A stretch of DNA of 64,000 bases from Nicoliella lavandulae (GCF_037546185.1 NZ_JAWMWH010000001.1:310001-374000), one strand, 5' to 3'. Positions 29,521 through 38,631 are shown, numbered from the stretch's first letter. The notes: generated from the letters alone by a model not told the origin. A program made the numbers and translations.

Positions 29521-29715
29521 GTGAAACTCCACCTTTCTGTAAGGTATCATTTTTTGAGATACAAAATATAAAGTTTTATTAACCAATGAACATTTTACTC
29601 TTTTTTAAAAAAATTTAAAGTCTTTTTTAGGCTAGTCGAAAAATTTTAATTTTTATGTTAAATTTTTTTCATTTTATTCTAAAAATCGTGTCTGATTGTT
29701 TAACTTAAAAATCTT

Positions 29716-29745
29716 TTGACATGCTTTTATTCCCATTATTATAAT
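29716..29745 (+). promoter_or_regulatory. Promoter of fumC
   Basis: TTGACA (29716-29721), 18-base spacer, TATAAT (29740-29745). Confidence 0.75.
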
Positions 29746-29776
29746 AGTAATAAACACATTGAAGGGATTGGTTTAG

Positions 29777-31156
29777 TTGGAATATCGGATTGAAAAGGAT
29801 TCATTAGGTAACGTGAAAGTACCTAAAACCGCTTTATGGGGGCCCCAAACCCAACGGAGTCATGAAAACTTTAAAATTGGGCAACAAATGCCCACTGCAA
29901 TCATTCATAATTTATTGCAAATTAAAAAGGCCGCTGCAATTGTTAATTATCAATTAGGGACTCAAACAAAGGCGAAGGCTGATTTAATTACCCAAGCAAT
30001 TGATCGAATTTTAACTGGTGACTACCAAAGTGAATTTCCATTAGTCGTTTTCCAAACGGGAAGTGGTACCCAGACAAATATGAATGTCAATGAAGTCATT
30101 GCCCACATGGCAGCTCAAATCAATCCACAAATTAGCATCCATCCAAATGATGATGTTAACCAGTCCCAAAGTTCTAATGATACCTTTCCAACTGCCATGA
30201 TGATGGCTGCTACAATGGCCATTGATAAGTTAATGCCAACCTTACAGGCGCTGATCGATTCATTTGATGCTAAAGCCCATCAATTTCAAACGGTCGTTAA
30301 AATCGGTCGGACCCACTTACAAGACGCCACGCCCATTACGGTAGGCCAAGAAATTAGTGGCTGGCGTAGTGCTTTGCAACACGATCTAGAATACTTGCAA
30401 ACTAATCGAGCCACCCTCTTAGAATTGCCCATTGGGGCGACTGCAGTTGGAACTGGCTTAAACACGCCCGCTGGATTCGATACCGCAATGGTTGCACAAC
30501 TAAGCAAGCAGGTCGGCATTGATTTCAAACCAGCCCCCAATAAATTTCAAGGACTAGCTAATCACACTGGCATTACCATGGTACATGGGATTTTAAAAAC
30601 CCTAGCGACTGATTTAATTAAAATTGGAAACGATATCCGATTCCTAGCCAGTGGGCCTAGAGCTGGTTACAATGAATTTAACATTCCAAGTAACGAACCT
30701 GGTTCATCCATCATGCCGGGAAAGGTAAACCCAACGCAAGTAGAAGCGTTAACGATGGTCTGTGCCCAAGTAATTGGTCACGATACCACCATTAACATTG
30801 CTAACAGTCAGGGAAACTTCGAAATGAACGTTTACAAACCCATCATTATTTATGATTTCTTAGACAGCAGTAATTTATTAACGCAAGCCATTCATTCGTT
30901 TGACGTGCATTTAGTTCAAGGTCTCGAAATTAATTCAGATCGAATGAGCGAACTATTAAACAATTCATTAATGTTAGTAACTGCATTAAGTCCCCACATC
31001 GGATACGAACGCAGTGCTAAAATTGCTCAACACGCCCAACAAGCTGGCTTAACATTAAAACAAGCTGCTCTTGATAATGGAGTTACCGAAGCTGAATTCC
31101 ATGATTGGGTCAACGCAAGAGCCATGACCAATATTGATCAAGACCATAACAACTAA
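29777..31156 (+). CDS. fumC: Class II fumarate hydratase
   Basis: Interconverts malate and fumarate. 459 residues, the standard class II length, with GRTHLQDATPITVGQE near 180, the fumarase/aspartase signature GSSIMPGKVNP near 315 and an SQSSNDTFPTA substrate loop near 130. The start is TTG at 29777 after GAAGGG. With mleS and the fumarate-reductase-like gene at 53194 it would allow malate to fumarate to succinate electron disposal (inference). Confidence 0.93.
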   Translation: MEYRIEKDSLGNVKVPKTALWGPQTQRSHENFKIGQQMPTAIIHNLLQIKKAAAIVNYQLGTQTKAKADLITQAIDRILTGDYQSEFPLVVFQTGSGTQTNMNVNEVIAHMAAQINPQISIHPNDDVNQSQSSNDTFPTAMMMAATMAIDKLMPTLQALIDSFDAKAHQFQTVVKIGRTHLQDATPITVGQEISGWRSALQHDLEYLQTNRATLLELPIGATAVGTGLNTPAGFDTAMVAQLSKQVGIDFKPAPNKFQGLANHTGITMVHGILKTLATDLIKIGNDIRFLASGPRAGYNEFNIPSNEPGSSIMPGKVNPTQVEALTMVCAQVIGHDTTINIANSQGNFEMNVYKPIIIYDFLDSSNLLTQAIHSFDVHLVQGLEINSDRMSELLNNSLMLVTALSPHIGYERSAKIAQHAQQAGLTLKQAALDNGVTEAEFHDWVNARAMTNIDQDHNN

Positions 31157-31174
31157 ATAGAAAGTAGGATTTAA

Positions 31175-31303
31175 TTGAGATACTTCACCGGTAAAAATCA
31201 AGAAAAACGAGCGCGCAAAGTTGAAACTAAGGATCGAATTGAAAGTTTCATTTGGGCGGCAATCGTTACCGCATTAGTATTCTGCTGGAAACTAATTAAA
31301 TGA
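31175..31303 (+). CDS. 42-residue small membrane protein
   Basis: A TTG-initiated short ORF after AGTAGGA, 18 bases downstream of fumC and ended by a strong terminator. The N-terminal half is very basic (GKNQEKRARKVETKD). The C-terminal half is one hydrophobic helix (IWAAIVTALVFCWKLIK), the shape of a small single-pass membrane protein. No family is recognised. The tight placement between fumC and its terminator supports real translation, but this is not proven. Confidence 0.5.
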   Translation: MRYFTGKNQEKRARKVETKDRIESFIWAAIVTALVFCWKLIK

Positions 31304-31352
31304 AAAAAAGCATTAGGTTTTAGAATTATTTTAATAAAACTTAATGCTTTTT
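31304..31352 (+). terminator. Terminator of the fumC unit
   Basis: AAAAAGCATTAGGTTTTA / TAAAACTTAATGCTTTTT, a long stem with one mismatch. Confidence 0.88.
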
Positions 31353-31405
31353 GCTTGCAATTTTGCATCAACAAGAGAACTGTTACCAAACAATTACAAT
31401 CAGGT

Positions 31406-31422
31406 TGTAAATACATTGCAAT
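31406..31422 (+). promoter_or_regulatory. WalR-like box upstream of the GH25 lysozyme
   Basis: TGTAAA-N5-TGCAAT matches the WalR consensus TGTWAH-N5-TGTWAH with one mismatch, about 70 bases before the start. Confidence 0.4.
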
Positions 31423-31489
31423 GGCAATTCTGGGCGTTTTTAATGTTAAACTATCAAATAGTAAATAATAAAGATGGAGTGACAAATCA

Positions 31490-32500
31490 ATGAAAATGTT
31501 CAAAGCGCTTTGCACAATGGTCGTAGTTTTAGGGCTCGCCATTATTGCACCGGTTGTCAATGCTAGCGCAGATACTAGCAACACCAAACCGATTTATGAT
31601 TTATCAGAATGGCAAGGAACCATTACTAATAGTCAAGCTCAAAAATTAAAAAATGAAGCTAATTTCTTAATTCTACGGGTTCAATATGGATCATCATATA
31701 AGGATAAGGTATTCCAAAACAACGTTAAGACCCTTTCCAAATATGGTGTTAAATATGGAGTATATAGTTACAGTCTTTACAGTAGTGCTAGTAACGCTGC
31801 CAACGAAGCAACTACTTTAATCAAGTCCGCACCGAATGCATTATTCTACGTTAATGATGCTGAAGCGAACCACGTTACTTCTGGTTCACTAAACTCAGCT
31901 ACGGTTGCTTGGGCTAACCGGGCACGTCAATTAACTAAGCGGCCAATCGTGTTATACAGTTACCAATCATTCATGAGTAACTTTACCACTGCTAAGAGTG
32001 CCTACGATGCCATTTGGTTAGCAAGTTATACTTCTGCTACGCCAAATACTAGTTATCACTACGACCTATGGCAATACACTGATAAGTATTACAGTGCTGC
32101 ATTAGGAAAACGCGTTGATGCTAGTCGGATTCCAACGAATGGTAAGCCCCTTTCATTCTGGTTAGGTGGCAGCACCACTTCATCCACTGCCGATGACAGT
32201 GATAGTGATGATGACGATAGTTCTTCTGTTAGCACCACGGTTGATAACCCAGTTAACAATCCACACGTCATTCAAATTTCACCAAGTAACTACGTTTCAA
32301 CTGGAACTCGTTTTAAGGTTCTCAGCAAGAACTTAAACGAATACAAGAATGTTTCACTATCTGAAAAAGCAACTCAAGTCCTACACCGGGGCCAAGTAGT
32401 TAGTGGAACGCCCGTTAAATACGGTCAAACTTACCGGATCAAAACTGCTGATGGTACTTACTTCTCTGCCAACAAAAAGTTAGTTCAAATCATTCAATAA
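31490..32500 (+). CDS. Secreted glycoside hydrolase family 25 lysozyme
   Basis: 336 residues. The signal peptide is MKMFKALCTMVVVLGLAII...NASA. A GH25 barrel (about residues 35-220) shows PIYDLSEWQG, FLILRVQYG, YGVYSY, the acidic strand FYVNDAEAN and IVLYSYQSF. An Asp/Ser linker follows (about 225-250), then a C-terminal module of about 80 residues (YVSTGTRFKVLSKN to VQIIQ) that looks like a surface-binding SH3-type domain. GH25 enzymes cleave the MurNAc-GlcNAc bond of peptidoglycan. Catalytic strand spacing looks intact. A WalR-like box precedes it. Confidence 0.88.
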   Translation: MKMFKALCTMVVVLGLAIIAPVVNASADTSNTKPIYDLSEWQGTITNSQAQKLKNEANFLILRVQYGSSYKDKVFQNNVKTLSKYGVKYGVYSYSLYSSASNAANEATTLIKSAPNALFYVNDAEANHVTSGSLNSATVAWANRARQLTKRPIVLYSYQSFMSNFTTAKSAYDAIWLASYTSATPNTSYHYDLWQYTDKYYSAALGKRVDASRIPTNGKPLSFWLGGSTTSSTADDSDSDDDDSSSVSTTVDNPVNNPHVIQISPSNYVSTGTRFKVLSKNLNEYKNVSLSEKATQVLHRGQVVSGTPVKYGQTYRIKTADGTYFSANKKLVQIIQ

Positions 32501-32503
32501 TTC

Positions 32504-32541
32504 AAAAAGGACCCCTCATTTTTTATGAGGGGTCCTTTTTT
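32504..32541 (+). terminator. Terminator after the GH25 gene
   Basis: AAAGGACCCCTCAT / ATGAGGGGTCCTTT stem with TTTT. Confidence 0.92.
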
Positions 32542-32552
32542 ACATCAAAATA

Positions 32553-32584
32553 AAAGATGACCCTAAAATTAATTAGGGTCATCT
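32553..32584 (-). terminator. Terminator after the NlpC/P60 gene
   Basis: AAGATGACCCTAA / TTAGGGTCATCTT stem; on the minus strand its tail is TTTTATTTTG. Confidence 0.8.
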
Positions 32585-32590
32585 TATTTA

Positions 32591-33061
32591 TTATGGTCTA
32601 GAGTAACCAACGATACTCCACCAAGGGGCATCAATGTTTTCAGTAATAACGCCATTATTTTGCGCATCGATCATTTGACCATTACCGATGTAAAAACCAA
32701 CGTGACTAATCGAATCAGAACTATCACCGAAGTAAACCAAATCCCCCTTTTTTAATTGGGTTCTTTGGATGGGCTTAGTGGTTTCATATTGACCTTGAGC
32801 AGTCCGGGCAATATTAACATGTGCTTGTTCGTATATGTACTGAGTAAATCCTGAACAATCGAACGTAGTAGGACCAGATGCACCGTAAGTGTATGGTGAA
32901 CCTAGCTTAGATTCAGCAACTTGATACGCAACTTTAACTGCTCGTTTACTGGCAGCATGTGCTGCTGGTTGATGGTTATTATTAATGCCGAAAAACATTG
33001 AAACTGAAAATAATGGAACTAGTAGTAACTTGCTTAATTTTTTATAATTCAATATCTTCAT
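32591..33061 (-). CDS. Secreted NlpC/P60 endopeptidase, short form
   Basis: 156 residues. The signal peptide (LSKLLLVPLFSVSMFFGI, cut near AAHAAS) is followed at once by a compact NlpC/P60 domain with catalytic Cys in FDCSGFTQYIY, GDLVYFGD, the His in SHVGFYIGNGQMI and IVGYSRP at the end. It cleaves D-gamma-glutamyl bonds in peptidoglycan stems. The start is uncertain: the ATG at 33061 abuts GGGG with no spacing, and a TTG at 33052 would be better spaced. A perfect WalR-type box lies about 112 bases upstream. Confidence 0.85.
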   Translation of the reverse strand: MKILNYKKLSKLLLVPLFSVSMFFGINNNHQPAAHAASKRAVKVAYQVAESKLGSPYTYGASGPTTFDCSGFTQYIYEQAHVNIARTAQGQYETTKPIQRTQLKKGDLVYFGDSSDSISHVGFYIGNGQMIDAQNNGVITENIDAPWWSIVGYSRP

Positions 33062-33172
33062 CCCCAAATAATGATATTTTTTAATTTATTTATAATTTAT
33101 TTAACATTTTTCATTATAGGGACGAAATAATACTAAACTAAAACAAAAGTAATACAGAGCAATTTCATTTAT

Positions 33173-33189
33173 GTTACAAAACAGTTACA
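33173..33189 (-). promoter_or_regulatory. WalR-type box upstream of the NlpC/P60 gene
   Basis: On the minus strand TGTAAC-TGTTT-TGTAAC is a perfect match to TGTWAH-N5-TGTWAH, oriented with the hydrolase gene. Confidence 0.6.
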
Positions 33190-33206
33190 AAATAGACTTG
33201 TGGAAC

Positions 33207-33238
33207 AAAAAAAGGCTAAGCATTTCGCTTAGCCTTTC
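33207..33238 (-). terminator. Terminator of the TauE-CPBP-PspC operon
   Basis: AAAGGCTAAGC / GCTTAGCCTTT stem; on the minus strand it is followed by TTTT. Confidence 0.87.
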
Positions 33239-33250
33239 ATGATTTGTAAC

Positions 33251-33478
33251 TTATTTTCGATCAATTTCTTCTGCATCAATATCACGATAATTAGGTTTAT
33301 TCGGAATAATCAAACCAGCAATGATGTAGAGCACCACGCCCGGGAATCCAAAACTAAGGACGGTCAATGCTGCATAAATCAAGCGGGTCCAAGTTGCATC
33401 AAATCCGAAGTAGTCAGCAATTCCACCTAACACACCTAAAAAGATCCGATTGTCTGATCTATATAATTTTTTCTTCAT
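33251..33478 (-). CDS. PspC-domain small membrane protein
   Basis: 75 residues forming one PspC domain: LYRSDNRIFLGVLGGIADYFG, then a hydrophobic helix (FPGVVLYIIAGLIIP) and a charged tail. PspC proteins take part in envelope stress responses. It is the last gene of a three-gene unit, 12 bases after the CPBP gene. Confidence 0.9.
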   Translation of the reverse strand: MKKKLYRSDNRIFLGVLGGIADYFGFDATWTRLIYAALTVLSFGFPGVVLYIIAGLIIPNKPNYRDIDAEEIDRK

Positions 33479-33490
33479 TTCAAAACGCTC

Positions 33491-34180
33491 CTATTTAGTT
33501 AAAAATAATTGAATCAACCCAAATGATGCTACCAGATTGTTCAATATGTGAAATGCAATGCTTGCCTTAATGTTACCAGTTCGATGGTACAAGTAAACTA
33601 ATAGTGCCCCCATCACTGCGTAAATTAAGAAACTAATGATGTTACTATTTAAGTGTCCAGATGAAAAGATAAATCCGCTGACTAACATCGGCCAAATCAC
33701 GCGGCTACCCTTGAAAAAGCCATCAACAATAAAGCCACGAAATAATAGTTCCTCTACGATAGGACTCAAAATAATAATTCCCACTAGCATTACGCATAAT
33801 ACGATGCTATTCGAAGTTGCCAATTTTTGAATCACTACATTATTTTCAGACTGACCTTGATGATAGATCACTTGTAATAACATTAACATGATCACCTGAA
33901 ATGCCATAAAGATTACATATGCAATCCCAACTAAGCCCATGTTATCACTGGTCAACTTAGTTAACGGCGCTTGGTGGTAGTAACGATAACGATTCATTAA
34001 AACAGCAATTAAGCCGGCATAACTAACAAAGTAGACTAACACCCACCCTAAATTGACCAGCAGCGGATTAGAAGTTTTAATATGCAACATTGGTAGTTGC
34101 GCCGCGCCAACCCATAGGTATAATACCGCGAATAGGACTGCGCGTGAAAAATATTCCCCAAACGTTAAATGTTTCTTCAT
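33491..34180 (-). CDS. CPBP-family intramembrane metalloprotease
   Basis: 229 residues, about seven helices. It has the CPBP motif PIVEELLFRGFI (Glu-Glu and Arg) near residue 140, followed by SGFIFSSGHLN (His) and a C-terminal HILNNL. These residues form the active site of type II CAAX-like proteases. Relatives include bacteriocin self-immunity proteins; no bacteriocin gene is nearby. Confidence 0.87.
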   Translation of the reverse strand: MKKHLTFGEYFSRAVLFAVLYLWVGAAQLPMLHIKTSNPLLVNLGWVLVYFVSYAGLIAVLMNRYRYYHQAPLTKLTSDNMGLVGIAYVIFMAFQVIMLMLLQVIYHQGQSENNVVIQKLATSNSIVLCVMLVGIIILSPIVEELLFRGFIVDGFFKGSRVIWPMLVSGFIFSSGHLNSNIISFLIYAVMGALLVYLYHRTGNIKASIAFHILNNLVASFGLIQLFLTK

Positions 34181-34194
34181 TTTAGTTCATCCCC

Positions 34195-34956
34195 TTAAGC
34201 AACGGTAGTAACCGCCATTATAATCATGATGGCCCCCATTAACGGGCGCAATACCTTTGTAACTTTCCGTGAATTAAAACGGCTTAACAAGGCAGGCATT
34301 AGCGCTGAACCAATGATGGCCCCAATCATTAATGCAATTCCGGCTCCCCACGCAATATTACCCTCAGTTGAATGCATTAAAATTCCCACAATGGAGGTAA
34401 TGATCAATGCATATGAGGACGTAGCTGCGGCTTCTTGCATGGATAATCCCATCAACAACATCCCGGCAACCAGTGGACTACCACCACTCAATCCGGCAAT
34501 GCCGACCATTAACCCACTAAGGGTCCCAAAAAAGTAGGCCTTCCCTGGATTTAGTTGTGCCGTCATTTGCGTATTTTTTGATTCATGATGATGAAACGAT
34601 TGCCATATCACTTGTAAGCCTAATAATAGAAAGACTAAGAAAATTAACCACTTATAGATATTTTCATCCAAAAATTCAGCAATGATACTCCCGATAATTG
34701 TGGCTGGAACTGCTGCAATTAACATTCGATTACCGAATTTAAACCGCATGTTCCCAGTTCGATAATGACTATAAGCCCCAATACATAGTGAGGGTAATGC
34801 CGTAAACAATGAAGTGGCTGCGGCACTGGCTGGTGCAATATGCACTAATCCGGTCAAGATGCCTAAGTAAAAGGCAGCGCCACCACCACCCATTGCGATC
34901 ACAAAGCCCCCAATTATAAAGCCTAGGACTAATAATAAGATAAACACCGTTATCAA
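34195..34956 (-). CDS. TauE/SafE-family transporter (putative sulfite/sulfonate exporter)
   Basis: 253 residues, seven to eight helices, with a GGGGAAFYLG near the N-terminus and the mid-protein repeat GLMVGIAGLSGGSPLVAG typical of TauE/SafE. The substrate is inferred only from the family. The first in-frame start is TTG at 34956, close to AAAGGAAG; GTG at 34947 is an alternative. It is the first gene of the TauE-CPBP-PspC unit. Confidence 0.83.
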   Translation of the reverse strand: MITVFILLLVLGFIIGGFVIAMGGGGAAFYLGILTGLVHIAPASAAATSLFTALPSLCIGAYSHYRTGNMRFKFGNRMLIAAVPATIIGSIIAEFLDENIYKWLIFLVFLLLGLQVIWQSFHHHESKNTQMTAQLNPGKAYFFGTLSGLMVGIAGLSGGSPLVAGMLLMGLSMQEAAATSSYALIITSIVGILMHSTEGNIAWGAGIALMIGAIIGSALMPALLSRFNSRKVTKVLRPLMGAIMIIMAVTTVA

Positions 34957-34984
34957 TCTTCCTTTCTAATAATCAATAATAACA

Positions 34985-35016
34985 TAACAGCCACATCCTA
35001 ATGAATGTGGCTGTAA
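34985..35016 (-). terminator. Terminator after the ECF operon
   Basis: ACAGCCACAT / ATGTGGCTGT stem, with a modest T-rich tail on the minus strand. Confidence 0.7.
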
Positions 35017-35019
35017 TTG

Positions 35020-35847
35020 TTATTTAAATGGGTTGTAAAAGCGCCCGCCATCTAACATAAAGAATAAAATGCCGATGATTACGATAATAATGGTTGATAG
35101 CCATACTAGCCAATCGTTCAATGTAGTGGGTCGTTGCATGTACCAGCTCCGCTTCCGGTTACGGCCAAAGCGACGTAGTTCCATTGCTTGGCTAATCGTA
35201 TCAATTTTAGCGATACTGGTAAAAATCAGCGGCATGATGATTTGTACCGCCCCCTTCAACCGTTGTGATAGTTTACCCTTTTTGGATAATTCATATCCAC
35301 GCGCCTGTTGCGCCATACTAATTTCTTGATAGTCATTTTGCACATCCGGAATATATCGTAGTGCTAATGAAACGGAGTAACTAATTCGATATGAAACCCC
35401 GAGCCGGTTTAAACTAGCTGCAAATTCACTCGGGTTCGTCGTGATCAAGAAAATCAACGCTAATGGGACGGTGACAAAGTACTTCAATGCCAAGTTAAAT
35501 TCATAAAATAGTTGTTCTTGGGTAAGCGCATAAAAACCATGTCCAAAAATAATGTGCTTAGTGCCATAAATGGCAACCCCATTTTCTGGTGAAAACACGT
35601 AAATCATAATTAAATTTAATAGTGAAAAGACCACGATTAATTTCACCACGAGTCGGACCTGATGCCATTTAATATGGGATTGCTGTAATAAAACAAGCGA
35701 AAGCACGAGCACAAGCGTAATAAAACGAGTGTCGTAACTCATCATCGCAATAATGGATACTAATAGAAAGAAAAATAACTTACTACTTCCGCTCAAGCGG
35801 TGAATCCAAGTGTTTTGTCGATCGTAACCAAATAAATTCTGGTTCAT
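35020..35847 (-). CDS. ecfT: ECF transporter transmembrane (T) component
   Basis: 275 residues with five helices. It has the EcfT coupling helices containing the Ala-Arg-Gly signature (MAQQARGYEL near 180 and MELRRFGRN near 230). It links the S component to the two ATPase domains. It lies 2 bases from the ATPase gene in an S-A-T operon. It is an extra, dedicated module rather than the housekeeping ecfA1A2T, because the ATPase is a fused protein. Confidence 0.9.
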   Translation of the reverse strand: MNQNLFGYDRQNTWIHRLSGSSKLFFFLLVSIIAMMSYDTRFITLVLVLSLVLLQQSHIKWHQVRLVVKLIVVFSLLNLIMIYVFSPENGVAIYGTKHIIFGHGFYALTQEQLFYEFNLALKYFVTVPLALIFLITTNPSEFAASLNRLGVSYRISYSVSLALRYIPDVQNDYQEISMAQQARGYELSKKGKLSQRLKGAVQIIMPLIFTSIAKIDTISQAMELRRFGRNRKRSWYMQRPTTLNDWLVWLSTIIIVIIGILFFMLDGGRFYNPFK

Positions 35848-35849
35848 AA

Positions 35850-37547
35850 TTACTTATCCCCCAATTCATATTGAATCACCCGGTCGGTAAACGCCTGTGG
35901 ATCTAAGTTAAAGCGTTGGGCTAGTTGGTATAAACTCGTGGGCCGTAAGTCAGCTTGTTGACAAAGCTTAGCGTCTGATAGCACCGCGACGGGTTTGGTA
36001 TCGGCTAAGATATTTTGATTGCCTAACACCACCGCACGATTAGCATATTCCAGCATCAAGTGCATATCATGCGTAATCGTAATCAATGTATTGCCCTGTT
36101 GATTTAACTGGGCTAAGAACTGCATCATTGATTGGTAGTGTTTGAAATCTTGACCTGCCGTTGGTTCATCCAAAATTAATACTTCCGGTTCTAAGACTAA
36201 GATACTAGCAATCGTCACCCGTTTCTTTTGGCCAAAGCTAAGGGCTGCAATGGGCCAGTTACGATATGGGTAAAGTCCACAAACTTTAAGGACTTGGTTC
36301 ACCTTAGTTTCAATGGTTTTAGCATCGTAGTCACGCAGTTTTAGCCCTAACCCAACTTCGGCTTTTACCCCCACTTGGCTAATCATCTTATCTGGATCTT
36401 GCATTACATAACCGATTTTATCGGCCCGTTCCTTAATAGTATCATCCGCCAAGTCATGGTTAGATAACTGAATTTGACCACTTGTAGGGGTTAAAAAACC
36501 AGTAATCAACTTACTGAGCGTGGATTTACCAATCCCATTCCGCCCAATCAATGCTAAATGATCACCACGGTTAACGGTTAGATTTAAGTTGTTGAACAGT
36601 TTTGGTTGATCTGCGAACCCAAATGATAAATCATGAATGCTCAATAATGGGGTGGCTGAATTAGGCTCCACTTGAGCCGTTGGCTTTGCTAGTGGTGCCA
36701 ATTGCGTTGCTAAATTAGCAGTATCCACGCGATCGACATTTGATAAGTTATCCACTTGGTTCAAGTCAATGTCAGCCGCCTTCAACGCTTCGATATATAG
36801 TGGTTCACGAAGCCCTAATTTAGGCATAATGTCTGTCTTTAAGATGGCATCTGGTTTGTCATTAGCCACAATTTGACCATCGTTTAACACGATTAACCGG
36901 TCAACGGATTGCGTTAGCACTTCTTCTAAGCGGTGTTCGATAATGACGACCGTCATGTTAAATTCACGATGGAGCCGATCGATTAATTCAATGGTCTTGT
37001 AACCAGTAGCTGGGTCAAGCGCTGCCAATGGTTCATCAAAGAGCATAATATCGCCATCGTCAATTAAAACATCCCCCATCGCAACCCGTTGCTTTTGGCC
37101 ACCAGATAGGTTTTGGGGCGATTGATTCAATTGATCATTTAAGTTCAAATAATCCGCCCACTTAGCAACTCGCGCATGCATTTCATCAGTCGGCGTGTCA
37201 TCATTTTCCATACCAAACGCCAAATCTTCAGCCGTTGTTAACCCAACGAACTGCTCATTAGCATTTTGCAATACCGTCCCGACCTTTAATGACAGATCAA
37301 AGACGCTTGATTCAGCAACGTTGATTCCATCAACGTTTACCGTTCCGGATAAGTCACCACGGTAGTTATGCGGAATAATCCCGTTAATTAAATTGCCTAA
37401 TGTTGACTTCCCGGATCCAGATGGCCCGACGATCAACACTTTTTCCCCCGGTTGAATGGTTAAGTTAATATCCTTCAATGTGGGTTCAGCCTGGCTATAG
37501 TATTGAAAAGTTACGTGTTCAAACTTAATTCCAGCTGGTTCAGTCAT
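35850..37547 (-). CDS. ECF transporter ATPase with two fused ABC domains
   Basis: 565 residues containing two ABC cassettes. The first has Walker A GPSGSGKST, signature LSGGQKQRV and Walker B MLFDEPLA; the second has GRNGIGKST, LSFGQKKRV and LILDEPTAG. They are joined by a linker of about 50 residues. The fused layout resembles YkoD-like ATPases of vitamin-type ECF systems. Both catalytic sites look intact. It abuts the S-component gene. Confidence 0.92.
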   Translation of the reverse strand: MTEPAGIKFEHVTFQYYSQAEPTLKDINLTIQPGEKVLIVGPSGSGKSTLGNLINGIIPHNYRGDLSGTVNVDGINVAESSVFDLSLKVGTVLQNANEQFVGLTTAEDLAFGMENDDTPTDEMHARVAKWADYLNLNDQLNQSPQNLSGGQKQRVAMGDVLIDDGDIMLFDEPLAALDPATGYKTIELIDRLHREFNMTVVIIEHRLEEVLTQSVDRLIVLNDGQIVANDKPDAILKTDIMPKLGLREPLYIEALKAADIDLNQVDNLSNVDRVDTANLATQLAPLAKPTAQVEPNSATPLLSIHDLSFGFADQPKLFNNLNLTVNRGDHLALIGRNGIGKSTLSKLITGFLTPTSGQIQLSNHDLADDTIKERADKIGYVMQDPDKMISQVGVKAEVGLGLKLRDYDAKTIETKVNQVLKVCGLYPYRNWPIAALSFGQKKRVTIASILVLEPEVLILDEPTAGQDFKHYQSMMQFLAQLNQQGNTLITITHDMHLMLEYANRAVVLGNQNILADTKPVAVLSDAKLCQQADLRPTSLYQLAQRFNLDPQAFTDRVIQYELGDK

Positions 37548-38105
37548 CTAATCTTCCTTTCTAAGGCTGCCCTTTTTCAAACGGGTCGCTGCATATGATG
37601 CTAATAGAATCGTACCAATCACACCAGTCGAAACACTGTTTGAAATGGTGGAAATAAAGCCTTGGAGATACACTTTATTTGCTGGTTCAGCATAAATTAA
37701 AATATCACCGGTGGGCGCGATCAACGTCCACGCAATTAAGTTAATAATCACTTGCCAAACGTTATAAATCACCATTTTACTAACGGTAAACATGCCATCT
37801 TCAATGCCCAGGCGGTTATGTAGCATCCCCATACCGAGCCCAACAAATCCAGTTGCAATGACCCAACTCCACCATGGCATTCCATATTGCGTAAAGTCAG
37901 TTAATGCATGGCCCAAAAAGCCCATAAATAGTCCGGCAATCGGCCCAAATAACACGGCAGCAAAGCCTAAGAAACCGTATGAAGTATCAATATTGGTGTT
38001 CGGGACCCCACTTGGAATCGATACCCACCGTTTTAATAAGAACACGATCGCCGTTCCAATCCCAATTGCCACAACGGTCCGAATGCTCAAATGCTTGCGC
38101 TTCAT
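37548..38105 (-). CDS. ECF transporter substrate-binding (S) component, UPF0397 type
   Basis: 185 residues, about six helices. The opening LSIRTVVAIGIGTAIVFLLKRW and GFLGFAAVLFGPIAGLFMGFLGHALTDF region are those of the UPF0397 family of ECF S components. The ligand is not established for the family and cannot be read here. Strong GGAGG precedes the ATG. Upstream is an operator-like palindrome and a terminator hairpin inside the leader, so expression is probably controlled. Confidence 0.85.
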   Translation of the reverse strand: MKRKHLSIRTVVAIGIGTAIVFLLKRWVSIPSGVPNTNIDTSYGFLGFAAVLFGPIAGLFMGFLGHALTDFTQYGMPWWSWVIATGFVGLGMGMLHNRLGIEDGMFTVSKMVIYNVWQVIINLIAWTLIAPTGDILIYAEPANKVYLQGFISTISNSVSTGVIGTILLASYAATRLKKGSLRKED

Positions 38106-38127
38106 TATAAATCCTCCATTTCACTAG

Positions 38128-38160
38128 AAAAACCCGCTCCTTTGATTTCAAGGAGCGGGC
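38128..38160 (-). terminator. Strong terminator hairpin in the leader of the ECF operon
   Basis: CCCGCTCCTT / AAGGAGCGGG followed by TTTTT on the minus strand. It lies after a good promoter (38194-38222) and only 23 bases before the S-component start, so it both ends the DUF3021 operon and must be read through for ECF expression. Confidence 0.85.
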
Positions 38161-38179
38161 TGCTCTAACTAATCAATCG

Positions 38180-38222
38180 TTAAGAATATCTTAATGATAT
38201 CTAGTTACTATTTAAAAGTCAA
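38180..38222 (-). promoter_or_regulatory. ECF operon promoter with operator palindrome at the start site
   Basis: Minus-strand TTGACT (38217-38222), 17-base spacer, TATCAT (38194-38199). The perfect palindrome TTAAGATATTCTTAA (38180-38194) is centred on the predicted transcription start. Confidence 0.6.
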
Positions 38223-38229
38223 TTTGTGT

Positions 38230-38631
38230 TTAATGGTGGTCTGATTTTCGTTTTTGAATCAATTTGTTAACACTACTAGCGGCTTTTTGATTCAGATAGT
38301 ATTGAAAGGCCCATACAATCAAGTAGATGATGGTCACTTGAATAGTATATGCTAAATTGTTAGTTGCCCAGCCATTATAAGCGCCTAGGATAAACATTGA
38401 AATCAATATTATTCCGTAGTGAATCAGCAGCCTGATTGAAAACGGCAACCACCAAATATGAAAAATAAATGTGCCTTCACCAACTAACGCCGTGGTCACT
38501 AACAGACTGATAATTTCTGATTGGCTTACTTGGGCGTGTGAATAAGTTGCCAAAATGATTAAAAAGATAATCGATCCGGCCCCCATCCCAATCAACGCAT
38601 ATTTAATAATTAGATTTAGGATTCGTCTCAC
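38230..38631 (-). CDS. DUF3021 family membrane protein
   Basis: 133 residues with four hydrophobic helices. Its DUF3021 identity is supported by composition and by placement: it overlaps the LytTR gene by 4 bases. LytTR-DUF3021 pairs are common in lactobacilli and streptococci, where the membrane partner often restrains the regulator. That role here is inference. Confidence 0.85.
   Translation of the reverse strand: MRRILNLIIKYALIGMGAGSIIFLIILATYSHAQVSQSEIISLLVTTALVGEGTFIFHIWWLPFSIRLLIHYGIILISMFILGAYNGWATNNLAYTIQVTIIYLIVWAFQYYLNQKAASSVNKLIQKRKSDHH

Noticed and set aside
33491..34180. Bacteriocin immunity role for the CPBP protease.
   Set aside because: No bacteriocin precursor or exporter lies nearby; the operon partners are TauE and PspC.
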